Source of the DNA: an uncultured Flavobacteriales bacterium
GTDB lineage: Bacteria; Bacteroidota; Bacteroidia; Palsa-965
Assembly: GCA_903873905.1 (NCBI GenBank)
Contig: CAIQQJ010000131.1
Span: 160,490 to 206,725 of the forward strand
Direction: 5' to 3'
Length of the DNA: 46,236 nt
Position 1 is the first letter of the stretch, and the number at the start of each line of letters is the position of its first letter. The notes under the pieces were generated by a model. That model had not been told where the DNA came from. It saw only the letters and a program-made list of their open reading frames with translations, and did no database searches. Position numbers and translations under genes: made by a program. Positions 34,743 to 42,143 of this stretch are shown in pieces.

Positions 34743-35186
34743 ATGCGTTTAAAGAGAAGAGCACTATTATTCGCCGCATTGATTTCTGTTGCGATAATGG
34801 GTGATATTGCAGCCCAGTGCAGCAAAACTTGGGTTAAAAAACAATGTATTCCAAAAATTGCTCCGTTTATTCATAACGGCCAAATGAACACCACTCCACT
34901 TAAGGAAGGTGGGAAAATGGAAACAACACTCACCTTTTATTCTGGACAAGATTATCGAATTCTCATTTGCGCAGAAGAAACCTTGGAAAATATTTCATTT
35001 GTGGTGAGTGACTTGAATGGAGCCATTATTTTCGACAGCAAAGAACACAACAACACAGATGTTTGGGACTTCAAAGTTAAAACCACAACTGATCTTAAAG
35101 TTGCCGTTAGTGTAGGAAGAAATGAAGGTGGAAATGGAACAGCAACAGGATGTGTTTCGGTTCTTGTTGGATTCAAATCGAAATAA
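34743..35186 (+). CDS. Exported beta-rich protein of unknown function (147 aa)
   Basis: The signal peptide MRLKRRALLFAALISVAIMG ends near IAAQ. The mature part of about 122 residues contains FYSGQDYRILICAEETLENI, VSDLNGAIIFDSKEHNN and LKVAVSVGRNEGGNGTATGC, a pattern of short strands typical of a beta-sandwich such as a PPC-like domain. Four cysteines could form disulphides. It ends 60 nt before the converging M43 protease gene and shares its terminator. Confidence 0.82.
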   Translation: MRLKRRALLFAALISVAIMGDIAAQCSKTWVKKQCIPKIAPFIHNGQMNTTPLKEGGKMETTLTFYSGQDYRILICAEETLENISFVVSDLNGAIIFDSKEHNNTDVWDFKVKTTTDLKVAVSVGRNEGGNGTATGCVSVLVGFKSK

Positions 35187-35198
35187 AAAATAGCATAA

Positions 35199-35231
35199 AA
35201 AAAAGGTCGCTGAAATTCAGCGACCTTTTTT
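35199..35231. terminator. Bidirectional terminator between the 34743 gene and the M43 protease gene
   Basis: AAAAGGTCGCTGAA and TTCAGCGACCTTTT form a long perfect stem around a tiny loop, with A and T runs on both sides. Confidence 0.93.
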
Positions 35232-35245
35232 GCGTTTATGCTTTT

Positions 35246-37384
35246 CTATTCCACAATCAACTTCTGTGTAACTGATCTTCCTTCTGCGGTGGTCAATCGA
35301 ACAAAATACAATCCGTTGCTTAATTTCTCGGCAGTTTGTACTGGGAACTGATGATTTCCCTCTCCTAGAATTCCATTATACATATCCAAAACTACTCTTC
35401 CTGTCATATCGAAAAGTTGTAGTGAAACATTCTGTGATTTATCAAGTGAAAAGGAAACCATTGTATTCTCCTGAACTGGATTTGGAAACACGTCGAAATG
35501 TTGAACGCCTATTTCTGGTGCATCAATTCCACTTATTCCTGTGATATTGATATCATCAATATAAATGCTGTTTCCACCAGCACTTTCAAACGAAAATTTG
35601 AAACGAATATTCGGTTGTGTTAGAATATTTGAAATGTTGACAGTTTCAGTTCTCCATTCCGCGCCCGTTGGTGCATACGATGATGATGTAGTGGCAGCGC
35701 CAGTCGCAAGTGATGTTCCGCTTTTTGTATAACGAGGCAACCATGTTTGTCCGCAATTGGTAGAAACGTAAACACGCAATTTATCTGTGTCTGTTGATGC
35801 CCGTTGACGATAAGCCACTTTAAAAGTGAATACCGGACTGGACAATGCCGACATATCAATAGAAGGTCCTACAAATTCATCCACCGTTCCTGCCATTGCA
35901 GCGGTGTTAGTCAATTTCAAAGAAGCAGTTCCTGTTGCAGCTGAAGTTGTAATTCTTGTCCAAGCATTTCCTTGCGGATTTACGATTGTGTAATCAGCAC
36001 TAAAAGTTGCGGGAACTTCCATTCCCTCTACGTACTGCCAAGAATTGTATTGCGCAGTTGCTGAAGAAACTTTTACATGCGCAGATCGCGTAAGGGAATT
36101 TGAACCGGAACCATTTGCAACAGTGAGCGTAACTGCATAAATACCCGCTGTATTATATTGAATTATTGGGAAAGAATCAGTTGAGGTGGAAGGTGTTCCT
36201 CCTGGGAAAGACCAATTCCAACTTGTTGGGTGGCCTACAGTAGAAAAATCTTGGAAAGAAATACTTCCTCCTATGCAAACAAAAACTTTATCGTTTGGAA
36301 GAAAATCCGCTACGGGAGAACAAACGTTTGCAGGATTGTTATTGACACCTGTTGCAATTAGATTGCTAGGAGTGCAAAGTTGATTGCGCTGTCCATTTTG
36401 ACTATTCAATGCGCTCTGCATTCGTGTGCGTTGTCCAAGTGAAAACATATTAGAGCAATAAGAATACTCCATGTAATTCTGAATATTTTCCTCAATACTT
36501 GCATTACAAACTTTACTTGCTGCAGATGAAACACAACTTGTCCAACCTTTTGTAACCGGTGTATCATTAACACCATCATTACCACAAGCAACACCAGGAT
36601 TATTTGTATTTCCCCAAACGTGTTGCAGATTTAAAAAGTGTCCTATTTCATGCGTAAGGGCGCGACTGGTTGCAGTATTCCCAGTACCGATAGCTCCGAT
36701 ATACGTTGAAAGAATAATAATTCCATCCACACTTGCACTTGGCGCACCATTGGGTAAATAGGCATAACCTGCTGCTCCATTTGAAATTGCTTTGACCACC
36801 CAAACATTCAAATATTTATTTCTTGGCCAATAATTCAATTTCGATCCATCATCACCAATGTAAGTTTGTGTAGAATAAATTCTGTCAATTCCATTGGTGC
36901 AATTTCCATTCGGATCGATATTTGCCAAGCGGAATTCAATTTGAGCATCGGCAGCAACTCCCAAAAAAGCTGCGCGAATTGCACTCGTGTCTGCATTCAA
37001 TTTTCTATAATCCTTATTCAGAATTTGAACCTCATTCAAAACCTGAGCATCGGAAATATTTTCGCTACCATAATCATGAATGATATGAAAAACGATTGGG
37101 ATAATATAAGCAGGTGCTGTTTGCGCACTGTTGCCCGTGGAGCGTGCATTTGTTGCATTCTGATATCCATGTTGAAAATCGAAAGCATCTTGTGCTTCAG
37201 CTAAAGCTTGAGAAGCTTCAAATTCAGCTTGCAGTTCGGGATGTTGTGCAAAAACTTTATGCATTTGCTCATCTGTTCCGCAATGAAGAAATCCATCGGG
37301 ACCGAGATTTGGATTTTGCGCAAGGAGGTTCAGCGTGCCGAAAAAAAATGAAGCGACAAGCACTAGCGTAAATTTCTGTTTCAT
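35246..37384 (-). CDS. Secreted M43 (pappalysin/cytophagalysin-like) metalloprotease with T9SS tail
   Basis: The signal peptide ends near NLLAQ. After a pro-region, the catalytic domain has the extended zinc motif HEIGHFLNLQH (H245, E246, H249, H255) and the Met-turn region in NYMEYSYCSNMFS. A PKD-like domain follows (WNWSFPGGTPS), then a jelly-roll-like segment with SPVFTFKVAYRQR and NSIYIDDINI. The last 80 residues are a type A T9SS sorting domain starting FDVFPNPVQE and ending in GLYFVRLTTAEG plus a Lys-containing tail. The 712-residue protein should be exported by Sec and the T9SS and then matured. Confidence 0.96.
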   Translation of the reverse strand: MKQKFTLVLVASFFFGTLNLLAQNPNLGPDGFLHCGTDEQMHKVFAQHPELQAEFEASQALAEAQDAFDFQHGYQNATNARSTGNSAQTAPAYIIPIVFHIIHDYGSENISDAQVLNEVQILNKDYRKLNADTSAIRAAFLGVAADAQIEFRLANIDPNGNCTNGIDRIYSTQTYIGDDGSKLNYWPRNKYLNVWVVKAISNGAAGYAYLPNGAPSASVDGIIILSTYIGAIGTGNTATSRALTHEIGHFLNLQHVWGNTNNPGVACGNDGVNDTPVTKGWTSCVSSAASKVCNASIEENIQNYMEYSYCSNMFSLGQRTRMQSALNSQNGQRNQLCTPSNLIATGVNNNPANVCSPVADFLPNDKVFVCIGGSISFQDFSTVGHPTSWNWSFPGGTPSTSTDSFPIIQYNTAGIYAVTLTVANGSGSNSLTRSAHVKVSSATAQYNSWQYVEGMEVPATFSADYTIVNPQGNAWTRITTSAATGTASLKLTNTAAMAGTVDEFVGPSIDMSALSSPVFTFKVAYRQRASTDTDKLRVYVSTNCGQTWLPRYTKSGTSLATGAATTSSSYAPTGAEWRTETVNISNILTQPNIRFKFSFESAGGNSIYIDDINITGISGIDAPEIGVQHFDVFPNPVQENTMVSFSLDKSQNVSLQLFDMTGRVVLDMYNGILGEGNHQFPVQTAEKLSNGLYFVRLTTAEGRSVTQKLIVE

Positions 37385-37421
37385 GAGATGGTACTTAAAT
37401 TTTGATTTCGATGTCTGAAAA

Positions 37422-38141
37422 TTAGATGTCTTTTACCGAAAAAATCACATCCTTGAATTGCTCGGGGAGCTCTAAGATACTCAAATACTTTTCTGCAATC
37501 AAGATTGGATTTGCCAATTGATGTGAATTCTTGTAATCGATAAAAGTCTGAATACGGCTGAAATCATTTGAAGATGATTTCCGTATTTCTTCCTGCATGG
37601 AAGTATCCACCACTCCTGGCGCAACAGCAAATGCATAAATGTGCTTTTTATCGGCAATTTTCAATTCTTCAGCGAGTGTTCGGGTGAACATGTCTAAACC
37701 TGCTTTCGTTGCACAATATACACTCCAACCATCAATTGGATTTTTTCCTGCACCAGAACTCACATTGATAATGATTTGTTTGACGGAAATGGAGGAATAT
37801 TTTTTTAGAAAAGAATTTGTTAAAACAGTTGGAGCCACAAGATTCACCTGATATGCTTTTGCGATATCATCTGCTTCCAATTTACCAGCATGATAAATCG
37901 CACCAATAATACCTGCATTATTTACAAGACAAATTTTATCCGCATTTTTCAATTCAGGAAAATTCCAATTCTTTACGCGTGCTTCATCCGACAAATCCAT
38001 TTCAACAAAAGAAAATCTTTCATGTGAAATACTGTTCGTTCGCGACAAACCCGTCACCTGATTTTTCGGATTGGCAAGAAGCTGTGTAGCAATCGCATTT
38101 CCAATTCCTCGAGAAGTGCCAGTGATGAAGAAGTAATTCAT
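37422..38141 (-). CDS. Short-chain dehydrogenase/reductase
   Basis: The 239-residue classical SDR begins at the NAD(P) motif ITGTSRGIG, has LVNNAGIIGA, the catalytic serine in NVSSGAGKNP and YCATKAG (Tyr-x3-Lys). APGVVDTSMQEEIR follows, as in the sepiapterin-reductase/benzil-reductase branch. The substrate is unknown. It lies 74 nt from the gene at 38215, which is upstream in the same direction, and may be cotranscribed with it. Confidence 0.92.
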   Translation of the reverse strand: MNYFFITGTSRGIGNAIATQLLANPKNQVTGLSRTNSISHERFSFVEMDLSDEARVKNWNFPELKNADKICLVNNAGIIGAIYHAGKLEADDIAKAYQVNLVAPTVLTNSFLKKYSSISVKQIIINVSSGAGKNPIDGWSVYCATKAGLDMFTRTLAEELKIADKKHIYAFAVAPGVVDTSMQEEIRKSSSNDFSRIQTFIDYKNSHQLANPILIAEKYLSILELPEQFKDVIFSVKDI

Positions 38142-38146
38142 AAAAT

Positions 38147-38221
38147 TGATTTGCAGATTTCAGATGTACAAATTACAGATGAACATTTGAAATCTGCACA
38201 TCTGAAATTTGAAATCATTTC
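38147..38221. repeat. CAGATTTCAGATG word repeats over the 38215 stop
   Basis: GCAGATTTCAGATGT, ACAGATGAACATTTGAAATC and ACATCTGAAATTTG words fill the 73-nt gap between the SDR and the gene at 38215, with local inverted pairing. Positions 38198-38221 match 17588-17611 at 22 of 24 bases, both including a stop codon. Confidence 0.8.
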
Positions 38222-39372
38222 AAAGCTTGTTTCAAATCTTCCAAAAGATCTTCTACATTTTCAATTCCAACGCTTAAGCGAAGAAGATTATCCACCACTC
38301 CTACTCTCTCGCGATCTTCTTTTGGGATGGAAGCGTGCGTCATGGTTGCAGGGTGATTGATGAGCGATTCCACTCCGCCTAATGATTCTGCCAATGAAAA
38401 AACCTTGAATGAAGAAGCGACGCGGAATGTTTCTTTCAGATCGGCACCTTTTAGCACAATGGAAATCATTCCGCCAAAATCTTTCATTTGCTTCTTCGCT
38501 ATTTCATGATTTGGATGATCCGGAAAACCTGGCCAGTAAATTTTTTCAATCTTCGGATGCGTTTTCAAATATTCCGCAATTTTTCTTCCATTGAAACAAT
38601 GGCGATCCATGCGCACGTGTAGTGTTTTAATACCACGCAACACAAGGAAGGAATCCATTGGTCCTGGATTTGCACCGCAACTATTGAGAATAAAATAAAG
38701 TTGATCGTAAATTTCCTTGTTGCTTGTTACCAATGCGCCCATCACCACGTCGCTGTGTCCACCAAGATATTTTGTTACGGAATGCATGACAATATCAGCA
38801 CCGAGTTTTAATGGATTTTGCAAATAGGGTGAAGCAAAAGTATTGTCAACAGCAAGAATTAAATTATTTTCTTTTGCAATGGCAGCACATGCAGCGATAT
38901 CAATAATTTGCATGGTTGGATTGGTTGGAGTTTCCGCCCAAATGAGTTTTGTATTCTTGTTTATGAAATTTTTAATATTCGACGCATCCGTCATATTCAC
39001 AAAATGAAATTTGATTCCATAATTCGCGAATATTTTTGTGAACATGCGATAGGAACCGCCATACAAATCATCACCTGTAATCACTTCATCGCCGGGACGC
39101 AACAATTTGCAAACAGCATCCATTGCACCCATTCCGGAGGAGAAACACAATCCAAATTCTGCACCTTCTAATGCTGCAATACATTTTTCCAATGCAACAC
39201 GCGTAGGATTTTTTCCTCGTGCATAACCATAACCTTTATTGGTGCCAGGAGATTCCTGCACATACGTTGAAGTTTGGTAAATGGGCGTCATGATTGCGCC
39301 TGTTGTTGGATCAGGTTCTTGTCCTGCATGAATTGCGTTGGTACCGAATCCGAATTTGGAATTGTCTGTCAT
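38215..39372 (-). CDS. Cystathionine gamma-synthase/gamma-lyase family PLP enzyme
   Basis: The enzyme belongs to the Cys/Met metabolism PLP family. It has GFGTNAIHAGQEPDPTTGA at the start, YGYARGKNPTR, FSSGMGAMDAV, the aspartate in LAVDNTFASPYLQ and the PLP lysine in SVTKYLGGHSD. ESLGGVESLINHPATMTHAS closes the active site. The length of 385 aa is normal. Bacteroidota homologues are usually called cystathionine gamma-synthase; sequence alone does not separate synthase from lyase. A good -7 element stands 22 nt upstream. Confidence 0.93.
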   Translation of the reverse strand: MTDNSKFGFGTNAIHAGQEPDPTTGAIMTPIYQTSTYVQESPGTNKGYGYARGKNPTRVALEKCIAALEGAEFGLCFSSGMGAMDAVCKLLRPGDEVITGDDLYGGSYRMFTKIFANYGIKFHFVNMTDASNIKNFINKNTKLIWAETPTNPTMQIIDIAACAAIAKENNLILAVDNTFASPYLQNPLKLGADIVMHSVTKYLGGHSDVVMGALVTSNKEIYDQLYFILNSCGANPGPMDSFLVLRGIKTLHVRMDRHCFNGRKIAEYLKTHPKIEKIYWPGFPDHPNHEIAKKQMKDFGGMISIVLKGADLKETFRVASSFKVFSLAESLGGVESLINHPATMTHASIPKEDRERVGVVDNLLRLSVGIENVEDLLEDLKQALK

Positions 39373-39394
39373 TGTATTGCTTTTTTAAGAAGCA

Positions 39395-39402
39395 CAAAGA
39401 TA
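39395..39402 (-). promoter_or_regulatory. -7 element TATCTTTG of the 38215 gene
   Basis: This is an exact TAnnTTTG match on the minus strand, with TTGGCAATCC about 18 nt further upstream as a possible -33. Confidence 0.6.
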
Positions 39403-39534
39403 ATGGGAAAGGATTGCCAATTTGATAATTGTCAATTTCCAATTGGACTGATTCACATGAAATTGCCGATTATGGATCGTTTTTTGAATTTCAAATGACC
39501 TAATCAGCAAAATTGAAATGCGTTTTTTCCTTTC

Positions 39535-39542
39535 TATCTTTC
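39535..39542 (+). promoter_or_regulatory. -7-like element TATCTTTC of the ArsC-like gene
   Basis: This is a one-mismatch match, 15 nt before the ATG at 39558. Confidence 0.35.
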
Positions 39543-39557
39543 ACGCAAATAAAGTTT

Positions 39558-39914
39558 ATGAAAAAAGTTTACCATCTCTCCACCTGCTCCACTTGTGTAC
39601 GCATTCTCAAGGAAACGGACCTTTTGAAAAAGGGTTTTCAATTGCAGGATATCAAAACTGAAAAGATTACAGCTGCTCAATTGGATGAAATGAAAAATCT
39701 TGCGGGAACTTTTGAGGCCTTGTTTTCCCGTGCTGCTTTGAAATATCGTGCACTTGGATTGAACGAGAAAAAACTTTCTGAAAAGGATTATCGAAAATAT
39801 ATTTTGGAGGAATATACTTTTCTAAAACGACCTGTTGTGATTTATGGTGACAAGATTTTCATTGGTAATTCGAAAAGTAATGTTGATGCAATATTGAATG
39901 AGGTGAGGAAGTGA
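39558..39914 (+). CDS. ArsC/Spx-family thioredoxin-fold protein (118 aa)
   Basis: The protein has the ArsC/Spx thioredoxin fold with a CX2C at the start (STCSTCVRIL), the helix LDEMKNLAGTFEALFSRAA, and a cis-proline strand in FLKRPVVIYGDKIFIGNS. In this family members act as arsenate reductases, glutathione-linked oxidoreductases or, in Firmicutes, the Spx regulator. No ars genes are near, so a general thiol role is as likely as arsenate reduction. The last two codons and the TGA stop are in the first units of an 8-nt tandem array. Confidence 0.88.
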   Translation: MKKVYHLSTCSTCVRILKETDLLKKGFQLQDIKTEKITAAQLDEMKNLAGTFEALFSRAALKYRALGLNEKKLSEKDYRKYILEEYTFLKRPVVIYGDKIFIGNSKSNVDAILNEVRK

Positions 39915-39958
39915 TGGGGTGATGAAGTGATGGGGCTATGAAGTGATGAAGTGATATT
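39903..39958 (+). repeat. Seven-unit 8-nt tandem array over the ArsC-like stop codon
   Basis: The units are GTGAGGAA, GTGATGGG, GTGATGAA, GTGATGGG, GCTATGAA, GTGATGAA and GTGATATT. The stop TGA (39912-39914) is in the second unit. No opposite arm was found. Confidence 0.9.
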
Positions 39959-40058
39959 AAAAAAATGTATCGCCGTGCTACTGTGGTTTTTCCATTTTAC
40001 AATTTTATTTAGTTGCTCATCATAGAAAAGTGAATATGTTGTGCAGAAGAAACTTCTT

Positions 40059-40127
40059 TAGCCCAGAAGCGCTTTACCCTCCCAACAATTCTGTCGGGAA
40101 GGAGTAATAGTGATGGCAGGACAGGCG
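40059..40127. repeat. Second type of interspersed element with the same hairpin module
   Basis: It reads TAGCCCAGAAGCGCTTTACC, then CTCCCAACAATTCTGTCGGGA, whose outer bases pair as TCCC and GGGA, then GGAGTAATAGTGATGGCAGG and ACAGGCG. The flanks do not match copies 1-3, but the hairpin core CCCAACA-n-CTGTCGGG does. From memory, Bacteroidota genomes contain repeats with TAGCCC and GCAGGA flanks around a variable hairpin; this would be one. Only one copy is in this window. Confidence 0.5.
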
Positions 40128-40233
40128 AAAATTTATTGTGTTTAATTGCGCTCCACAAAAACAATATGGAACAATTACAGATGAGGTAATTGCAAAAATA
40201 AATATTCATCTCCCAATAAGAATAACTAATGAC

Positions 40234-40241
40234 TACTTTTG
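40234..40241 (+). promoter_or_regulatory. -7 element TACTTTTG of the EamA gene
   Basis: This is an exact match ending 5 nt before the GTG at 40247 and lying downstream of the ATG at 40229. It argues for the GTG start and a leaderless message. Confidence 0.55.
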
Positions 40242-40246
40242 CGCTC

Positions 40247-41143
40247 GTGAATAAAACGATCCTCGCGCACATTTACCTTTTCTTTGCCATGTTTATTTAT
40301 GCCATGGGATTTACCATAATCAAGGAAGTCACTCCATTGCATATTTCTCCTGCAGGATTTGTTGCCCTGCGTGTTTTGGGAGCAACTCCTTTGCTTTGGA
40401 TCACAGGGTTATTCATTCGCGAAAAAGTAGAACGAAAAGATATTTTCAAACTTGCACTGCTTTCACTTTGCGGTGTTACGATCAATCAATCGCTTTTTGT
40501 CCGAGGAATGAGTTTGACATCTCCCATCAGTGGCGCGATAATCATGATCACTTCTCCTCTACTTGTTTTGCTTTTAGGAAATATCATTCTCAAGGAAAGA
40601 ATTACATGGCAACGGTTGACTGGAATTCTCATCGGATTGGGTGGTGCAGCATTATTGATTCTCAGCAAAACCATTTCCAATGTAAAATCAGATTCTCCAC
40701 TTGGAGATTTTTACGTTTTCATTAACGCACTTTCTTGGGGTACGTTTTTGGTATTGGCAAAACCATTAATGAAAAAATACAATACCGTTACCAATTTGAA
40801 ATGGGTTTTCCTTTTCAGCACCATCATACTTGTTCCGATTGGATTTTCAGATTTAATTGCCATCAACTGGAGTTCATTTGATAATAAAATAATTTTTGAT
40901 ATTCTCTTTGTAATAATTGGCGTTACGTTTATCGCTTATCTCTTGAATGTTTTTGGTTTGAAGGTATTGAGTCCTACGGTAGTGAGTGCCTATATTTATT
41001 TACAGCCAATTATGGCCGCGGCAATTGCACTGTATTTAGGAAAAGATGAACTCACTTGGGAAAAAATAGTTTCCGCAATCCTTATTTTCACAGGAGTGAT
41101 TTTGGCAAGCCAGAATAAAAAAATAAAAGTGACTGGGGACTAA
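40247..41143 (+). CDS. EamA/DMT-family transporter
   Basis: This is an inner-membrane drug/metabolite transporter of about 298 residues with some ten hydrophobic helices in two EamA halves. The first half includes FTIIKEVTPLHISPAGFVALR and SPISGAIIMITSPLLVLLLG (each cited up to 20 residues or so in part), and the second includes LSWGTFLVLAKP and SAYIYLQPIMAAAIALYLG. The GTG at 40247 is preferred over the ATG at 40229 because the -7 element lies between them; the protein then starts NKTILAHIYLF. The C-terminal residues VTGD and the stop come from heptamer words. The substrate is unknown. Confidence 0.9.
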   Translation: MNKTILAHIYLFFAMFIYAMGFTIIKEVTPLHISPAGFVALRVLGATPLLWITGLFIREKVERKDIFKLALLSLCGVTINQSLFVRGMSLTSPISGAIIMITSPLLVLLLGNIILKERITWQRLTGILIGLGGAALLILSKTISNVKSDSPLGDFYVFINALSWGTFLVLAKPLMKKYNTVTNLKWVFLFSTIILVPIGFSDLIAINWSSFDNKIIFDILFVIIGVTFIAYLLNVFGLKVLSPTVVSAYIYLQPIMAAAIALYLGKDELTWEKIVSAILIFTGVILASQNKKIKVTGD

Positions 41144-41160
41144 GGACGGGGGACGGGGGA
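41126..41160 (+). repeat. Heptamer words over the EamA stop codon
   Basis: GTGACTG, GGGACTA, AGGACGG, GGGACGG and GGG follow in steps of 7 nt. The TAA stop (41141-41143) is formed across two units. No opposite arm follows. Confidence 0.75.
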
Positions 41161-41178
41161 TTCCAAGGGAATAATTGA

Positions 41179-41186
41179 TAATTTTG
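41179..41186 (+). promoter_or_regulatory. -7 element TAATTTTG of yicC
   Basis: This is an exact TAnnTTTG match ending 5 nt before the ATG at 41192. Confidence 0.6.
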
Positions 41187-41191
41187 TGCCT

Positions 41192-42058
41192 ATGAAATCA
41201 ATGACTGGATTCGGCAAGGCTGTTTGTGAATTGCCCCTCAAAAAAATAACAGTGGAAATTCGTTCACTGAATAGTCGTCAACTCGATCTTAACATTCGCA
41301 TGCCTTCAGTGTATCGCGAAAAGGAAACAGAAGTACGCTCCGAAATTTCAAAAAGTGTTGAGCGCGGAAAAGTGGACGTTTCAATTTATCTTGAAGGAAA
41401 CACCGAAGCTGGATTGGGTACAATCAATCACTCACTTGTCATTGCTTACAACCAGGAATTGAAAAAAGCTGCGGAAGCAATTGGAGATGATCGAAAAGAT
41501 TTTCTTTCCTTGATTATGCGTATGCCTGATGTTTTGAAACAGGATAAGCAGGAGCTGGATGAGAATGAATGGAAAGAAGTTTACGCCACTGTAAAAATTG
41601 CTTTATCTGCTTTCGGAAAATTTCGTGATGATGAAGGAAATGTTCTGTCAAATGAACTTTCGCAACGAATTGAAATCATTCGAATTAAACTCGCTGAAGT
41701 TGCTTTGCTAGATCCTACACGTGCAATTGTGATAAGAGAACGTTTGAACAAACATCTTCTTGAAGCTGCGGGCGCGGAAAATGTCGACATGAATCGTTTC
41801 GAGCAGGAATTGATTTATTATTTAGAAAAACTCGATGTTACAGAGGAGAAAGTTCGACTTCAGACACACCTTGATTATTTCATCAAAACCATGAAAGAAC
41901 CTGGCGCAGGAAGAAAACTAGGCTTCATTGCACAGGAAATTGGCCGAGAAATAAATACAATCGGTTCAAAGGCGAATGATGCGAGTATTCAGATGCTCGT
42001 TGTGCAGATGAAAGATGAATTGGAGAAGATTAAGGAACAATTATTAAATGTATTATAG
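41192..42058 (+). CDS. yicC: YicC/YloC-family endoribonuclease
   Basis: The 288-residue protein has the family N-terminus MKSMTGFGKA and IRSLNSRQLDLNIRMP, a helical middle part and the C-terminal DUF1732 segment with KEPGAGRKLGFIAQEIGRE and INTIGSKANDASIQ. Members have been shown to be endoribonucleases affecting RNA turnover. ATG 41192 gives the usual N-terminus; a GTG at 41186 is inside the -7 element. It is followed by gmk and nadD, a run common in this phylum. Confidence 0.95.
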   Translation: MKSMTGFGKAVCELPLKKITVEIRSLNSRQLDLNIRMPSVYREKETEVRSEISKSVERGKVDVSIYLEGNTEAGLGTINHSLVIAYNQELKKAAEAIGDDRKDFLSLIMRMPDVLKQDKQELDENEWKEVYATVKIALSAFGKFRDDEGNVLSNELSQRIEIIRIKLAEVALLDPTRAIVIRERLNKHLLEAAGAENVDMNRFEQELIYYLEKLDVTEEKVRLQTHLDYFIKTMKEPGAGRKLGFIAQEIGREINTIGSKANDASIQMLVVQMKDELEKIKEQLLNVL

Positions 42059-42121
42059 TCAGTAAACGGTTTGCTGTCGACAGTCAAAAAAAATGAATGA
42101 GACTGCTGACCGCTTACTGAT
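42056..42121 (+). repeat. Inverted repeat between yicC and gmk
   Basis: AGTCAGTAAACGG with GCTGTCGACAGTC (42057-42086) faces GACTGCTGACCGCTTACTGA (42101-42120). Most positions pair with small interruptions. The left arm begins at the TAG stop of yicC. The loop is the A-rich AAAAAAAATGAATGA. Confidence 0.7.
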
Positions 42122-42131
42122 TCCTCTTTCC

Positions 42132-42139
42132 TATCTTCG
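42132..42139 (+). promoter_or_regulatory. -7 element TATCTTCG of gmk
   Basis: This is a one-mismatch match ending 4 nt before the ATG at 42144. The hairpin just upstream and this motif together suggest that gmk starts its own leaderless transcript. Confidence 0.5.
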
Positions 42140-42143
42140 CATT

